Positions 23,447 through 33,185 of a stretch of DNA of 64,000 bases are shown here, piece after piece; position 1 is the stretch's first letter; each line of letters begins with the position of its first letter. This DNA is from Microbacterium sp. SCN 70-27. GTDB taxonomy: Bacteria > Actinomycetota > Actinomycetes > Actinomycetales > Microbacteriaceae. The translations under genes and the position numbers were made by a program. The notes under the pieces are model-generated. The model saw only the letters and a program-made list of their open reading frames with translations. It made no database searches and was not told the DNA's origin. Where the stretch lies: the NCBI GenBank assembly GCA_001724425.1, contig MEEK01000020.1, forward strand, positions 1-64,000, given 5' to 3'.

Positions 23447-25261
23447 ATGACGACACGAGTCACCCGCAGTCCGCGCCGCCGCACCGTCGTCGCGCTGGGC
23501 GTCGTCCTCCTCGTGCTGTCGCTGTTCGTCGTCCGTCTCTTCGACATCCAGGTCGTGAACGCCGCCGAGCACGTCGCCGAGTCCCAGAAGCTCGCCACGG
23601 GCGCCAAGCAGACCCTGTACGGAGCGCGCGGCGAGATCGTCGACACCAACGGCACGGTCCTGGCTTCCAGCACGACGCGGTACGACGTGCAGATCGACCC
23701 GACGCTCGCCGTCAAGGGGATCCCGAAGGTCGGGGACGACGGCAAGACGGTGAAGGATGCCGACGACAAGCCCGTGCTGGTGCCGTGGCCCGAGCTCGCG
23801 GACCGCATCGCCGCGGTCACCGGCCAGTCCTCGGCGGACGTGCAGAAGATCGTCGCGGACGCGCTCGCGAAGGACGCCTCCTCGCAGTACGCGACCATCA
23901 AGAGGTACGTGTCGACGGAGGAGTACCGGGCTCTCGCAGATCTCAAGCTGCCGTTCCTCTACTACGACAAGCACCCGGCACGGACCTACCCCGACGGCGC
24001 GGTCGCGGGGAACATCGTCGGGTTCACCGGTTCCGGCGGGGAACCGCTCGAGGGCATCGAATCGCTTCAGGACCAGTGCCTGGCTTCCGAGGAGGGCTCG
24101 GTCACCTACCAGAAGGGCGCCGACGGCGTCATCATCCCCGGCACGGAGAAGACGACTGCCGCGGTCGACGGCGGCACGGTCAAGCTCACGATCGACGCCG
24201 ACCTGCAGTGGTACCTGCAGCAGCTCATCTCGGAGGAGACCGCCCACTACCAGGCCGACTGGGGCGGAATCATCGTCATGGAGGTGAAGACCGGCAAGAT
24301 CCGCGCGATCGCCGAGACGAAGACCGTCGACCCCAACGATCCCGGTGCCTCCGCGACCGACGATCGCGGGTCGCGACTGCTCCGCGTCTCGTACGAGCCC
24401 GGCTCGACCTTCAAGCCGGTGACGGCCGCCACCGCGATCGAACAGGCGGGACTGACGCCCACCTCGTCGGTGCTCACGCCCGACCGGATGCAGTTCCCGA
24501 ACGGCGCCGTGATCAACGACTCCGAGAACCACCCGACGGAGAACCTCACTCTCACCGGCGGCCTCGTGCAGTCCTCGAACGTCGCGATGTCGCAGTTCGG
24601 CTCACTCGTCTCGCCCGAGGTGCGCCAGCAGTATCTCGAGAAGTTCGGCGTCGGAGGCGGTGACGCGCTCGGATGGTCGGGTGCGCCGAAGGCGGGCTTC
24701 TCGTCAGACGCCAAGAACTGGGACAACCAGACCTACTACACGACGACCTTCGGTCAAGCCTTCACGGTCACCCCGACCCAGGTCGTGAGCGTCTTCCAGA
24801 CGATCGCGAACGGCGGCGTGCGGCTCCCGGCGCAACTCGTCGAGTCCTGCACGAAGGCGGACGGCACCGTCGTGACGCCGACCGAGCCGGACCCGGTGCA
24901 GGTCATCCAGCCGCAGACGGCGTCGGAGGTCTCGCAGATGCTCGAGAACGTGTACGCGCAGGGCACCCTGGCATCCGACATCAACATCCCCGGGTACCGG
25001 CTGGGCGTCAAGACCGGCACGGCGCAGGTCCCCGACGGGAAGGGCGGCTACAAGGACGGGCTCTACGTCACCTCGCTCGTCGGGTTCGCTCCCGCCGAGG
25101 ATCCGCAGTACGTTGTTCTGACGCTGTTCGACGAGCCGAAGACGAACCGGATGTCCTCCGCGAACCGGTCGGTCTTCAAGAAGGCGATGATGCAGGTGCT
25201 CACGCACTACCGCGTCATGCCGTCGAACCAGGCGACCCCCCTGCTCCCCGTCACCCAGTGA
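23447..25261 (+). CDS. ftsI: Septal transpeptidase PBP3/FtsI
   Basis: A 604-residue class B penicillin-binding protein that cross-links septal peptidoglycan. A membrane helix (about 13-31) is followed by the dimerisation domain (YGARGEIVDTNGTVLA) and the transpeptidase domain with STFK (S320, K323), SSN (S376-S377-N378) and KTG (K522). There is no PASTA domain at the end. The start ATG comes four bases after the ftsL-like stop. The next gene is murF, not murE as in most dcw clusters. Confidence 0.96.
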   Translation: MTTRVTRSPRRRTVVALGVVLLVLSLFVVRLFDIQVVNAAEHVAESQKLATGAKQTLYGARGEIVDTNGTVLASSTTRYDVQIDPTLAVKGIPKVGDDGKTVKDADDKPVLVPWPELADRIAAVTGQSSADVQKIVADALAKDASSQYATIKRYVSTEEYRALADLKLPFLYYDKHPARTYPDGAVAGNIVGFTGSGGEPLEGIESLQDQCLASEEGSVTYQKGADGVIIPGTEKTTAAVDGGTVKLTIDADLQWYLQQLISEETAHYQADWGGIIVMEVKTGKIRAIAETKTVDPNDPGASATDDRGSRLLRVSYEPGSTFKPVTAATAIEQAGLTPTSSVLTPDRMQFPNGAVINDSENHPTENLTLTGGLVQSSNVAMSQFGSLVSPEVRQQYLEKFGVGGGDALGWSGAPKAGFSSDAKNWDNQTYYTTTFGQAFTVTPTQVVSVFQTIANGGVRLPAQLVESCTKADGTVVTPTEPDPVQVIQPQTASEVSQMLENVYAQGTLASDINIPGYRLGVKTGTAQVPDGKGGYKDGLYVTSLVGFAPAEDPQYVVLTLFDEPKTNRMSSANRSVFKKAMMQVLTHYRVMPSNQATPLLPVTQ

Positions 25262-25291
25262 CGCGCTCCCGCGCGTGAGGAAACCTCCCAC

Positions 25292-26704
25292 ATGATCCGG
25301 ATCTCCCTGGCCGACCTCGCGGACACCGTCGGAGGAACCCTCTCCCCGGCGGGCACCGATACTCCCGACACGATCGTGTCGGGCGCGGTCGACACCGACT
25401 CCCGCCTCATCGGACCGGGCGACATCTTCGTCGCCAAGCCGGGTGAGACGACCGACGGCCATCTGTTCGTCGGCGCCGCCGCGGATGCCGGTGCCGCGCT
25501 GGCGATCGTCGATCACCCCGTCGACGCGCCGATCAGCCAGATCATCGTCCCGGACGTCGTCCGCTCGCTCGCGGACCTCGCCCGCACCGTCGTCGGGCGC
25601 GTCCGTGCGAGCGGCGGCCTCAGAGTTGTCGGGATCACGGGCTCGAACGGCAAGACGACGACCAAGAACATGCTCGCGCGCATCCTCGAGGGCGAAGGCG
25701 AGACGGTCGCGCCACGGAACTCCTTCAACAACGACGTCGGCGCGCCGCTGACGATGCTCCGCGTGACCGAGGGCACGCGGTTCCTCGTCAGCGAGTTCGG
25801 GGCCGACCACGCCGGCATGATCGCCCGGCTGGCGGGGCTCGTGACCCCCGACGTCGGCGCCGTCCTCATGGTCGGGCTCGCCCACGCGGGCGGTTTCGGC
25901 GGCATCGAGGCGACGCAGCGCTCGAAGACCGAGCTCGTCGAAGCCATCCGTCCGGGTGGCGTCGCCGTCCTGAACGCCGACGATGCCCGCGTCGCCGCGA
26001 TGGCGAGCGTCGCCGAGGCACGGGGCGTCGCGGTGCGCTGGTTCGGGCGTGGCGCGAACGCCGAGGTCCGTGCGGAGGACGTCGAGGTCACGGCCGCCGG
26101 GACGACCTGCACGGTCGTCGTGGGGGAGGAGCGGATGCCGCTGCGCCTGCACGTCCTCGGCGAGCACCACGTGATGAACGCCCTCGCGGCGATCGCCGTC
26201 GCGCGCGAGCTCGGCGTCGACCCCGCCGTCGCGATCACGCGGCTCGAGACGCTCGAGATCGCCGAACGGTGGCGCATGCAGCCGCTCGGCTCCGACCGTA
26301 TCCGCATCATCAACGACGCCTACAACGCGAGCCCCGACTCCATGGCTGCGGCGCTACGCACCCTCGCGCAGATCACCGAGCCCGGTCAGCGCAAGGTCGC
26401 CGTGCTCGGCGCCATGAGCGAGCTCGGTGAAGCGGCCGGCGAAGAGCACGACCGGGTGGGCCTGCAGGCGGTGCGGCTGCGGATCGAGCGCATCGTCGTC
26501 GTCGGGCGCGATGCCCGCAGACTGTATCTCGCGGCGATCGGGGAGGGCTCTTGGGACGGCGAGGCCGTCTTCTTCGAGACTGCCGATGAGGCGTATGACT
26601 ACCTCCTGACGGAGCTCCGCGACGGCGACCGCGTGCTCGTGAAATCGTCCAACTCGGCGGGTCTGCGTCATCTGGGCGATCGTCTGGGAGAATCCTTCTC
26701 GTGA
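25292..26704 (+). CDS. murF: UDP-MurNAc-tripeptide D-alanyl-D-alanine ligase
   Basis: A 470-residue Mur ligase that adds D-Ala-D-Ala. ATP loop ITGSNGKTTTKNM (about 114-127), FNNDVGAPLTML, which is typical of MurF rather than MurE, and the C-terminal INDAYNASPDSM motif. Start ATG after GAGGAAACC. It overlaps mraY by four bases. Since murE is not beside it, identity was checked: the NNDVG(A/V)P and NDAYNA(S/N)P motifs identify it as MurF. Confidence 0.95.
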   Translation: MIRISLADLADTVGGTLSPAGTDTPDTIVSGAVDTDSRLIGPGDIFVAKPGETTDGHLFVGAAADAGAALAIVDHPVDAPISQIIVPDVVRSLADLARTVVGRVRASGGLRVVGITGSNGKTTTKNMLARILEGEGETVAPRNSFNNDVGAPLTMLRVTEGTRFLVSEFGADHAGMIARLAGLVTPDVGAVLMVGLAHAGGFGGIEATQRSKTELVEAIRPGGVAVLNADDARVAAMASVAEARGVAVRWFGRGANAEVRAEDVEVTAAGTTCTVVVGEERMPLRLHVLGEHHVMNALAAIAVARELGVDPAVAITRLETLEIAERWRMQPLGSDRIRIINDAYNASPDSMAAALRTLAQITEPGQRKVAVLGAMSELGEAAGEEHDRVGLQAVRLRIERIVVVGRDARRLYLAAIGEGSWDGEAVFFETADEAYDYLLTELRDGDRVLVKSSNSAGLRHLGDRLGESFS

Positions 26705-27810
26705 GATCTCTGCTGACGGCCGCGACGATCTCGCTCGCGTTCACGCTCTTCCTGACCCCGCTGTTCATCCGACTGTTCAAGAAGATCGGGTGGGGACAGG
26801 TCATCCGCACGCCCGAGAACGCCCACAACCCGTCGCACCAGACGAAGCGCGGGACGCCCACGATGGGCGGCGTGATCTTCATCACGGGATCGATCGTGGG
26901 GTACTTGGTCGGAACGCTCACCGGCGGCGCTCCGCCGACGATCTCCGGTCTGCTCGTCATCTGGCTGATGGTCGGGCTCGGCCTCGTCGGGTTCATCGAC
27001 GACTACATGAAGGTGCGGCAGCAGCGAAGCCTGGGACTGTCCGGCTGGCGCAAGGTCGCCGGTCAGATCATCGTGGCGGTGCCTTTCGGCATCCTTGCGC
27101 TCAACTTCCCGAACAGCACCGACCAGACCCCGGCTTCGCCCTTCATCTCGTTCTTCCGCGACATCCCGATGCTGTCGTTCCTCGCCCTCGGAACCGTGCT
27201 CGGCTGGATCGTCTACCTCGTCTGGGTGTCGTTCATGTCGGTCGCGTGGTCGAACTCGACCAACGTGACCGATGGTCTCGACGGACTCGCGACCGGCGCC
27301 GGGATCTTCACGATCTCCGCGTACAGCCTCGTCACGTTCTGGCAGTTCCAGCAGCGGTGTGCCTCCGATGCCCTCGTGACGGCCTATCAGGGGGCCTGCT
27401 ACACGACCCGTGATCCGATGGACCTCACGATCATCGCCGCCTCGTTCGTCGGTGCTCTCGTCGGGTTCCTCTGGTGGAACGCGCCGAAGGCGAAGATCTT
27501 CATGGGCGATGTGGGCTCGATGTCGATCGGCGGCGTCATCGCCGCGATGGCGATCCTCTCGCGGACAGAGCTCCTCTCGGTCATCCTCGCCGGTGTCTTC
27601 ATCATCGGCCCGGGTTCGGTCATCCTGCAGCGGTACTACTTCAAGCTCACGGGCGGCAAGCGGCTCTTCCTCATGAGCCCGTTCCACCACCACCTCGAGA
27701 TGCGCGGGTGGCCCGAGATCACGATCGTCGTGCGTATGTGGATCATCGCGGGGATGCTCGCCGTCATGGGCGTCGGGCTCTTCTACGCGGCATGGCTGGC
27801 GGCGCTGTGA
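26701..27810 (+). CDS. mraY: Phospho-MurNAc-pentapeptide transferase
   Basis: A 369-residue polytopic enzyme making lipid I. About ten membrane helices. Catalytic motifs: TPTMGGVIF, DDYMK (about 100) , NVTDGLDGL (about 190) and the MSPFHHHLEMRGW loop. GTG start overlapping the murF stop; its own stop overlaps the murD GTG, implying translational coupling. Confidence 0.96.
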   Translation: MRSLLTAATISLAFTLFLTPLFIRLFKKIGWGQVIRTPENAHNPSHQTKRGTPTMGGVIFITGSIVGYLVGTLTGGAPPTISGLLVIWLMVGLGLVGFIDDYMKVRQQRSLGLSGWRKVAGQIIVAVPFGILALNFPNSTDQTPASPFISFFRDIPMLSFLALGTVLGWIVYLVWVSFMSVAWSNSTNVTDGLDGLATGAGIFTISAYSLVTFWQFQQRCASDALVTAYQGACYTTRDPMDLTIIAASFVGALVGFLWWNAPKAKIFMGDVGSMSIGGVIAAMAILSRTELLSVILAGVFIIGPGSVILQRYYFKLTGGKRLFLMSPFHHHLEMRGWPEITIVVRMWIIAGMLAVMGVGLFYAAWLAAL

Positions 27811-29315
27811 CCGGGGACGCCCCGCGCGACCTCGACAGCCTGCGCAGTTGGCACTCCGACTGGCGGGGACTGCGGGTGGCCGTGCTGGGCCTGTCGATGA
27901 CGGGCTTCTCCGTCGCCGACACCCTCGCCGAACTCGGCGCCGAGGTCCTCGTGCTGACCGAGAAGGCCGACGAGGAGTACGCCCGTCTCGTGCCCGTGAT
28001 CGGCGCGCGCCTGTGGACGGGCGCTCTCGACGCGGTGCCGCAGGAGCTCGTCGACTTCGCACCGGAGGTCGTCATCGCCTCCCCGGGCTTCCCCCCGCAC
28101 CACCCCGTCATCGCGTGGACCCGGCAGTCCGGCACCCCGCTGTGGGGCGACGTCGAACTCGCCTGGCGCGTGCGCGACAAGGTGCTGCGCGAGGACGGCA
28201 CGCCCGCCGACTGGGTGCTCATCACCGGGACGAACGGCAAGACGACCACCACCCAGCTGACCGCCGCGATGCTCGTCGCGGGGGGCCTCCGGGCCGCGCC
28301 CGTCGGAAACATCGGCGTGCCCGTGCTCGACGCCGTGCGCGACCCCGCGGGATTCGACGTGCTAGTCGTGGAGCTCTCGAGCCACCAGCTCTGGTACCTC
28401 TCGCTGGCGGATGCCGACGTCGCGCCATCGCCCCACGCGAGCGTGTGCCTGAACCTCGCCGACGATCACCTCGAATGGCACGGCTCGTTCGCCGGCTACC
28501 GCGACGCGAAGGCGGTCGTGTACCGCAGCACCCGCGTCGCCTGCGTCTACAACAAGAGCGACCTCGCCACCCGCGAGATGGTCGAGGACGCCGATGTCGT
28601 CGAAGGATGCCGCGCGATCGGCTTCGACCTCGGCGTGCCGGGGCCGAGCGATGTCGGCGTGGTCGACGGCATCCTCGTCGATCGGGCGTTCCTCGACGAC
28701 AGGCATCGCAGCGCGCTGGAGCTCGCCACCGTCGCCGACCTCGCCGCTCGTGGCCTTGCGGCACCGCACATCGTCGCCAACATCCTCGCGGCATCCGCAC
28801 TCGCCCGTTCTCTCGATGTCGAACCGGCCGCGATCCGCGACGCCCTGGCGCGGTTCCGGCTCGATCCGCACCGGATCGAGGTCGTCGCCGTCGCGGGCGG
28901 CGTCACCTGGGTCGACGACTCGAAGGCCACGAACCCGCATGCGGCCGCCTCGTCGCTCGCCGCGTTCCCCGGCGCGGTCTGGGTCGTGGGCGGCCTTCTC
29001 AAGGGCGTCGACATCTCCGACCTCGTGGCGGCGCGCGGAGGCGGCGTGAAGGCCGCGATCGTGATCGGCGTCGAGCGGGGAGACATCACCGACGCGTTCG
29101 CACGACACGCGCCCGCCATTCCCCTGTTCGAGGTCGACGACGCTCAGACTGAAGACGTCATGGCCCGAGCCGTCGAACTGGCGGCGGGGATCGCCCGTGA
29201 CGGAGACGTGGTCCTCCTCGCTCCGGCAGCGGCATCCTTCGATCAGTTCGCGTCCTACGCCGACCGCGGCACCCGCTTCGCGAGGGCCGTGCACGACAGG
29301 TACGGCCCGCAGTAG
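27807..29315 (+). CDS. murD: UDP-MurNAc-L-alanine:D-glutamate ligase
   Basis: A 502-residue Mur ligase. N-terminal UDP-binding fold with VLGLSMTGFSVADTL, ATP loop ITGTNGKTTTTQL (about 140), NLADDHLEWHG and the C-terminal VDDSKATNPHAA motif. GTG overlaps the mraY stop. The chain is somewhat longer than E. coli MurD owing to an N-terminal extension (about 20 residues) and loops. Confidence 0.95.
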   Translation: MTGDAPRDLDSLRSWHSDWRGLRVAVLGLSMTGFSVADTLAELGAEVLVLTEKADEEYARLVPVIGARLWTGALDAVPQELVDFAPEVVIASPGFPPHHPVIAWTRQSGTPLWGDVELAWRVRDKVLREDGTPADWVLITGTNGKTTTTQLTAAMLVAGGLRAAPVGNIGVPVLDAVRDPAGFDVLVVELSSHQLWYLSLADADVAPSPHASVCLNLADDHLEWHGSFAGYRDAKAVVYRSTRVACVYNKSDLATREMVEDADVVEGCRAIGFDLGVPGPSDVGVVDGILVDRAFLDDRHRSALELATVADLAARGLAAPHIVANILAASALARSLDVEPAAIRDALARFRLDPHRIEVVAVAGGVTWVDDSKATNPHAAASSLAAFPGAVWVVGGLLKGVDISDLVAARGGGVKAAIVIGVERGDITDAFARHAPAIPLFEVDDAQTEDVMARAVELAAGIARDGDVVLLAPAAASFDQFASYADRGTRFARAVHDRYGPQ

Positions 29316-29334
29316 CCGACGGAAAGGGGAGCCG

Positions 29335-30585
29335 GTGGCGACGATCACGACGCCGGGAACCCGTCCCGCGACTCCCGATGAGCCCGCCGGAGGCACTCCG
29401 CGCCGCGGGTTCGCCGCGCGGGTCTCGCTCGGACGCGTATTCACCCCGGTGCCGAGCGAGTTCCTGCTGATCGCGTCCACGGCGCTCATCCTCACGGGCT
29501 TCGGTCTCGTGATGGTGCTGTCCGCGACGATGGCCGATTCGCTCGCGAAGGGCGAGAGCCCGTTCGAGGTCGTGCTCAAGCAGGCGGCGTTCGCGATCGT
29601 GGGCATCCCGCTGATGTTCCTGCTCAGCAGATTCCCGGTCACGTTCTGGAAGAAGATCGCGTGGCCCGCGCTCATCTTCACCGTCGGGTTCCAGCTGCTC
29701 GTCTTCGTGCCCGGGGTCGGTGTGGCCAACGACGGAAACCGCAACTGGATCCAGGTCGGCGGCTTCCAGATGCAGCCGTCCGAGTTCCTGAAGCTGAGCC
29801 TCGCGCTGTGGCTCGGATACGTGCTCTATCGCAAGCGGACGCTCCTCGGCTCGTGGAAGCACGTGTTCATCCCGGTCGTCCCCGTCGGCGGCCTCGTGAT
29901 CGGTCTTGTCGCGGTGGGCAGCCACGACCTCGGCACGGGCCTCATCCTCATGGCGATCCTCCTCGGGTGCCTCTTCTTCTCCGGGGTGAAGCTGCGGCTC
30001 TTCCTCGTGCCGCTCCTGCTCGTGGTCGGTGCGGCCGCGTTCTTCGCCGTGACGAGCCCGAACCGCATGGCGCGCATCATGAGCAGCCTCACGAACTTCG
30101 ACTCGACCGCGTGCTACAACGCGACGAGCGGTGACTGCTGGCAGGCCGTGCACGGCGTCTGGGGTCTTGCGAACGGGGGCGTCTTCGGTCTCGGACTCGG
30201 CAACTCGCGCGAGAAGTACGGCTGGCTGCCGGCGCAGGCGAACGACTACATCTTCGCGATCCTCGGCGAGGAGCTGGGACTCGTCGGATGCCTCACGGTG
30301 CTCGTCCTGTTCACGCTCTTCGCGGTCGGTGCCTTCCACGTCATCCGGAAGACCCACGACCCGTTCGTCCGTATCGTCTCGGGCGGGATCACGGTGTGGA
30401 TCGTCGGGCAGGCCATCGTGAACATCGGCGTCGTCCTTCGGATCCTCCCCGTCCTCGGCGTGCCGCTGCCGTTCATCTCGCAGGGTGGCACGTCGCTCCT
30501 GTCCGTGCTGATCGCGTGCGGTGTGCTGCTCTCGTTCGCCCGCACGCTGCCGGTGCGCTCAGCGCCCGTGACCGTCGAGCGGTAA
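29335..30585 (+). CDS. ftsW: Septal peptidoglycan glycosyltransferase FtsW
   Basis: A 416-residue SEDS protein that polymerises septal glycan with FtsI. About ten membrane helices after a 35-residue cytoplasmic tail. Motifs: NRNWIQVGGFQMQPSEF, the GSHDLGTG segment holding the essential Asp, LANGGVFGLGLGNSREK, and the PFISQGGTSLL signature. GTG start with GGAAAGGGGAG upstream. Confidence 0.95.
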   Translation: MATITTPGTRPATPDEPAGGTPRRGFAARVSLGRVFTPVPSEFLLIASTALILTGFGLVMVLSATMADSLAKGESPFEVVLKQAAFAIVGIPLMFLLSRFPVTFWKKIAWPALIFTVGFQLLVFVPGVGVANDGNRNWIQVGGFQMQPSEFLKLSLALWLGYVLYRKRTLLGSWKHVFIPVVPVGGLVIGLVAVGSHDLGTGLILMAILLGCLFFSGVKLRLFLVPLLLVVGAAAFFAVTSPNRMARIMSSLTNFDSTACYNATSGDCWQAVHGVWGLANGGVFGLGLGNSREKYGWLPAQANDYIFAILGEELGLVGCLTVLVLFTLFAVGAFHVIRKTHDPFVRIVSGGITVWIVGQAIVNIGVVLRILPVLGVPLPFISQGGTSLLSVLIACGVLLSFARTLPVRSAPVTVER

Positions 30586-30595
30586 CCTCTATCCG

Positions 30596-31684
30596 GTGAC
30601 GATCCACCCCACCTACCTCCTGGCCGGAGGGGGAACCGCCGGCCACGTCAACCCGCTCCTCGCCGTCGCGGACGGACTGCGGGCGCGTGACCACGAGGCA
30701 TCCGTGCTCGTGCTGGGCACGAAAGAGGGTCTCGAGGCCCGACTCGTTCCGGAGCGCGGCTACGAACTGCTCGTCGTCGACAAGGTCCCCTTCCCCCGCC
30801 GCCCGAACGGCGCGGCCGTGCGATTCCCGGTCGCGTGGCAGCGCGCCGTCGCCCAGGTGCGCACGCACATCCGCGAGCGTGGAGTGGACGTCGTCGTGGG
30901 CTTCGGCGGCTACGCCTCGGCCCCCGCGTACATCGCGGCGCGGCGCGAGGGCATCCCGTACGTCGTGCACGAGGCGAACGCCAAGCCGGGTCTTGCGAAC
31001 ATCCTGGGTGCCCGACGGGCCTCGGCGGTCGGCACGACCTTCGCGGGGACGCCGCTGCGCCGCTCGGAGGTGGTGGGCATGCCGCTGCGCCCCGAACTGC
31101 TCTCGCTGGACCGGGGAGCCACACGTGCTGAGGCGGCCGCGTACTTCGGGCTCGACACCGAACGGCCCGTCCTGCTCGTCTTCGGCGGCTCCCTCGGGGC
31201 GCGCCGACTCAATGAGGCGTTCGGACAGGCATGGCCCGAGGTGACCGCTGCAGGGTGGCAGCTGCTGCATGCCGTCGGAGAGCGCGCCGAGCTCGTCGAC
31301 CCCGGTGCCGACGGCTATCGCGTCGTGCCGTATCTCGATCGGATGGATCTCGCCCTGGCCCTCGCCGATCTCGTGGTCTCGCGCGCGGGGGCGGCCACCG
31401 TCAGCGAACTCACGGCGCTCGGCATCCCCGCGGTGTACGTGCCGTATGCCGTCGGCAACGGGGAGCAGGCTCTCAACGCCGCCTCGGTCGTCGCGGCGGG
31501 CGCCGCGCGCCTCATCCCCGATGCCGAGTTCACCGCGGAACGCGTGCGCACCGAGATCGTGCCTCTGCTGACGGATGCCGAGGCGCTCTCGGCGCTCCGC
31601 GATGCGGCCGGCGAAGCCTCCGTCGGTGCCCGCAGCGGCACCGAAGGCGTCATCGCCCAGATCGACCGCGCGCTCCGACGCTGA
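30596..31684 (+). CDS. murG: Lipid II synthase MurG
   Basis: A 362-residue GT28 N-acetylglucosaminyltransferase that turns lipid I into lipid II at the inner membrane face. Gly loop LAGGGTAGHVNP (9-20), VVGFGGYASAP, VHEANAKPGLAN, FGGSLGARRLNE and SRAGAATVSEL are all present. GTG start 10 bases after the ftsW stop. Confidence 0.96.
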   Translation: MTIHPTYLLAGGGTAGHVNPLLAVADGLRARDHEASVLVLGTKEGLEARLVPERGYELLVVDKVPFPRRPNGAAVRFPVAWQRAVAQVRTHIRERGVDVVVGFGGYASAPAYIAARREGIPYVVHEANAKPGLANILGARRASAVGTTFAGTPLRRSEVVGMPLRPELLSLDRGATRAEAAAYFGLDTERPVLLVFGGSLGARRLNEAFGQAWPEVTAAGWQLLHAVGERAELVDPGADGYRVVPYLDRMDLALALADLVVSRAGAATVSELTALGIPAVYVPYAVGNGEQALNAASVVAAGAARLIPDAEFTAERVRTEIVPLLTDAEALSALRDAAGEASVGARSGTEGVIAQIDRALRR

Positions 31685-31754
31685 GGCGCCGCGCGTCCCG
31701 TCGCCGACGCTGGATGGTCCGCGCGCCGTGGGGCTCCCGTCCAGGGCGCCGACC

Positions 31755-31760
31755 TAGACT
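31755..31760 (+). promoter_or_regulatory. -10 hexamer TAGACT upstream of murC
   Basis: TAGACT is nine bases before the murC ATG with no clear ribosome site, in an 85-base gap after murG. It indicates an internal, nearly leaderless promoter within the dcw cluster. Confidence 0.45.
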
Positions 31761-31769
31761 TGACGGGCC

Positions 31770-33182
31770 ATGATTCGACCCGATCTCAGTCTTCCCCTGC
31801 CCGACGACATCGCCGCCGCGCACTTCATCGGCATCGGAGGGTCGGGCATGTCCGGACTCGCCGGGATGTTCCTCGACCGCGGCATCCGCGTCTCGGGGTC
31901 GGACCGCTCCGACAGCGCAGCGCTCCAGGCGCTCGCGGCCCGGGGCGCCGACGTCCACGTCGGTCACGACGCTGCGAACCTGCCCGCCGACGCGGACACC
32001 GTCATCCACACCGGCGCGATCTGGCCGGAGAATCCCGAGTTCCTCCTCGCGAAGGAGCGCGGCCTCCACGTCATCCACCGCTCGCAGGCGCTCCACTGGC
32101 TCATCGGCGGGCGCCGTCTCGTGAGCGTCGCGGGCGCCCACGGCAAGACGACGTCGACCGGCATGATCGTCACCGCGCTGCGCGCCCTGGCCGAGAACCC
32201 GACGTTCGTCAACGGCGGAGTGATCGCCGACCTCGGTGTCTCGAGCGGCACGGGGTCGGACGAGCTCTTCGTCATCGAGGCGGACGAGTCCGACGGCACT
32301 TTCCTGCTGTACGACACGGCGATCGCGCTCATCACGAACGTCGACCCCGATCACCTCGATCACTGGGGGACACGGGATGCCTTCTACGACGCCTTCGTCC
32401 GCTTCGGCGACGAGGCGCGCGAGGCCGTCGTGATCAGCTCCGACGACCCCGGCGCCCGGCGCGTCTCGGAGTCGCTGCGCCACCCCCGCATCGTCACGTT
32501 CGGCGAGGATGCGGCCGCCGACGTGCGCGTCACGGACATCGTCACGGACGGCCCCGTCTCGTTCGCGCTCACCTACGCGGGGGAGACCCGCACTGCCCGC
32601 CTCGCGGTCCCCGGCGCCCACAACGCGATCAACGCCGCCGGCGCCGTCGCGGTCCTCACGACGCTCGGCCACGGCTTCGAAGAATCCCTCCGCGCCGTCG
32701 AGGCATTCGGCGGCACGGTGCGCCGGTTCGAGCTGCACGGCGTCGAGCGGGGCGTCAGCGTGTACGACGACTACGCGCACCACCCGACCGAGGTCGCCGC
32801 CGCCCTCGCCGCCGCACGCACGGTCGTGGGGGACGGGCGACTCATCGCCATCCAGCAGCCGCACACGTACTCGCGCACGCAGGCGATGTACCGCGAGTTC
32901 GCCGAGGTGCTCGAGCAGTTCGCCGACCACACCGTGATGCTCGACGTCTACGGCGCCCGCGAGGACCCGGTGCCGGGCGTCACGGGAGCACTCGTCAGCG
33001 GCGCCTTCGCCGACCCGTCGCACGTGCATTTCGTGGCGGACTGGCAGGAGGCGGCCGACTACACGGCATCCGTCGCCCGCGCGGGCGACTACGTCATCAC
33101 GCTCGGCTGCGGCGACGTCTACCGCATCATCCCGCAGGTGCTGCGCGCTCTGTCGGGCACGGCGCCCGGAGACGGGGCCTAG
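31770..33182 (+). CDS. murC: UDP-MurNAc:L-alanine ligase
   Basis: A 470-residue Mur ligase, first of the stem-peptide enzymes. [13 protein letters not shown] opens the UDP-binding fold, [12 protein letters not shown] (about 117-128) is the ATP loop, [10 protein letters not shown] follows, and [11 protein letters not shown] marks the C-terminal domain. ATG start; the murC-ftsQ gap is three bases. Confidence 0.96.
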   Translation: MIRPDLSLPLPDDIAAAHFIGIGGSGMSGLAGMFLDRGIRVSGSDRSDSAALQALAARGADVHVGHDAANLPADADTVIHTGAIWPENPEFLLAKERGLHVIHRSQALHWLIGGRRLVSVAGAHGKTTSTGMIVTALRALAENPTFVNGGVIADLGVSSGTGSDELFVIEADESDGTFLLYDTAIALITNVDPDHLDHWGTRDAFYDAFVRFGDEAREAVVISSDDPGARRVSESLRHPRIVTFGEDAAADVRVTDIVTDGPVSFALTYAGETRTARLAVPGAHNAINAAGAVAVLTTLGHGFEESLRAVEAFGGTVRRFELHGVERGVSVYDDYAHHPTEVAAALAAARTVVGDGRLIAIQQPHTYSRTQAMYREFAEVLEQFADHTVMLDVYGAREDPVPGVTGALVSGAFADPSHVHFVADWQEAADYTASVARAGDYVITLGCGDVYRIIPQVLRALSGTAPGDGA

Positions 33183-33185
33183 CCG

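Noticed and set aside
25292..26704. Possible identity as MurE
   Set aside because: FNNDVGAPLTML and INDAYNASPDSM are MurF motifs; the gene lies directly before mraY as murF does.
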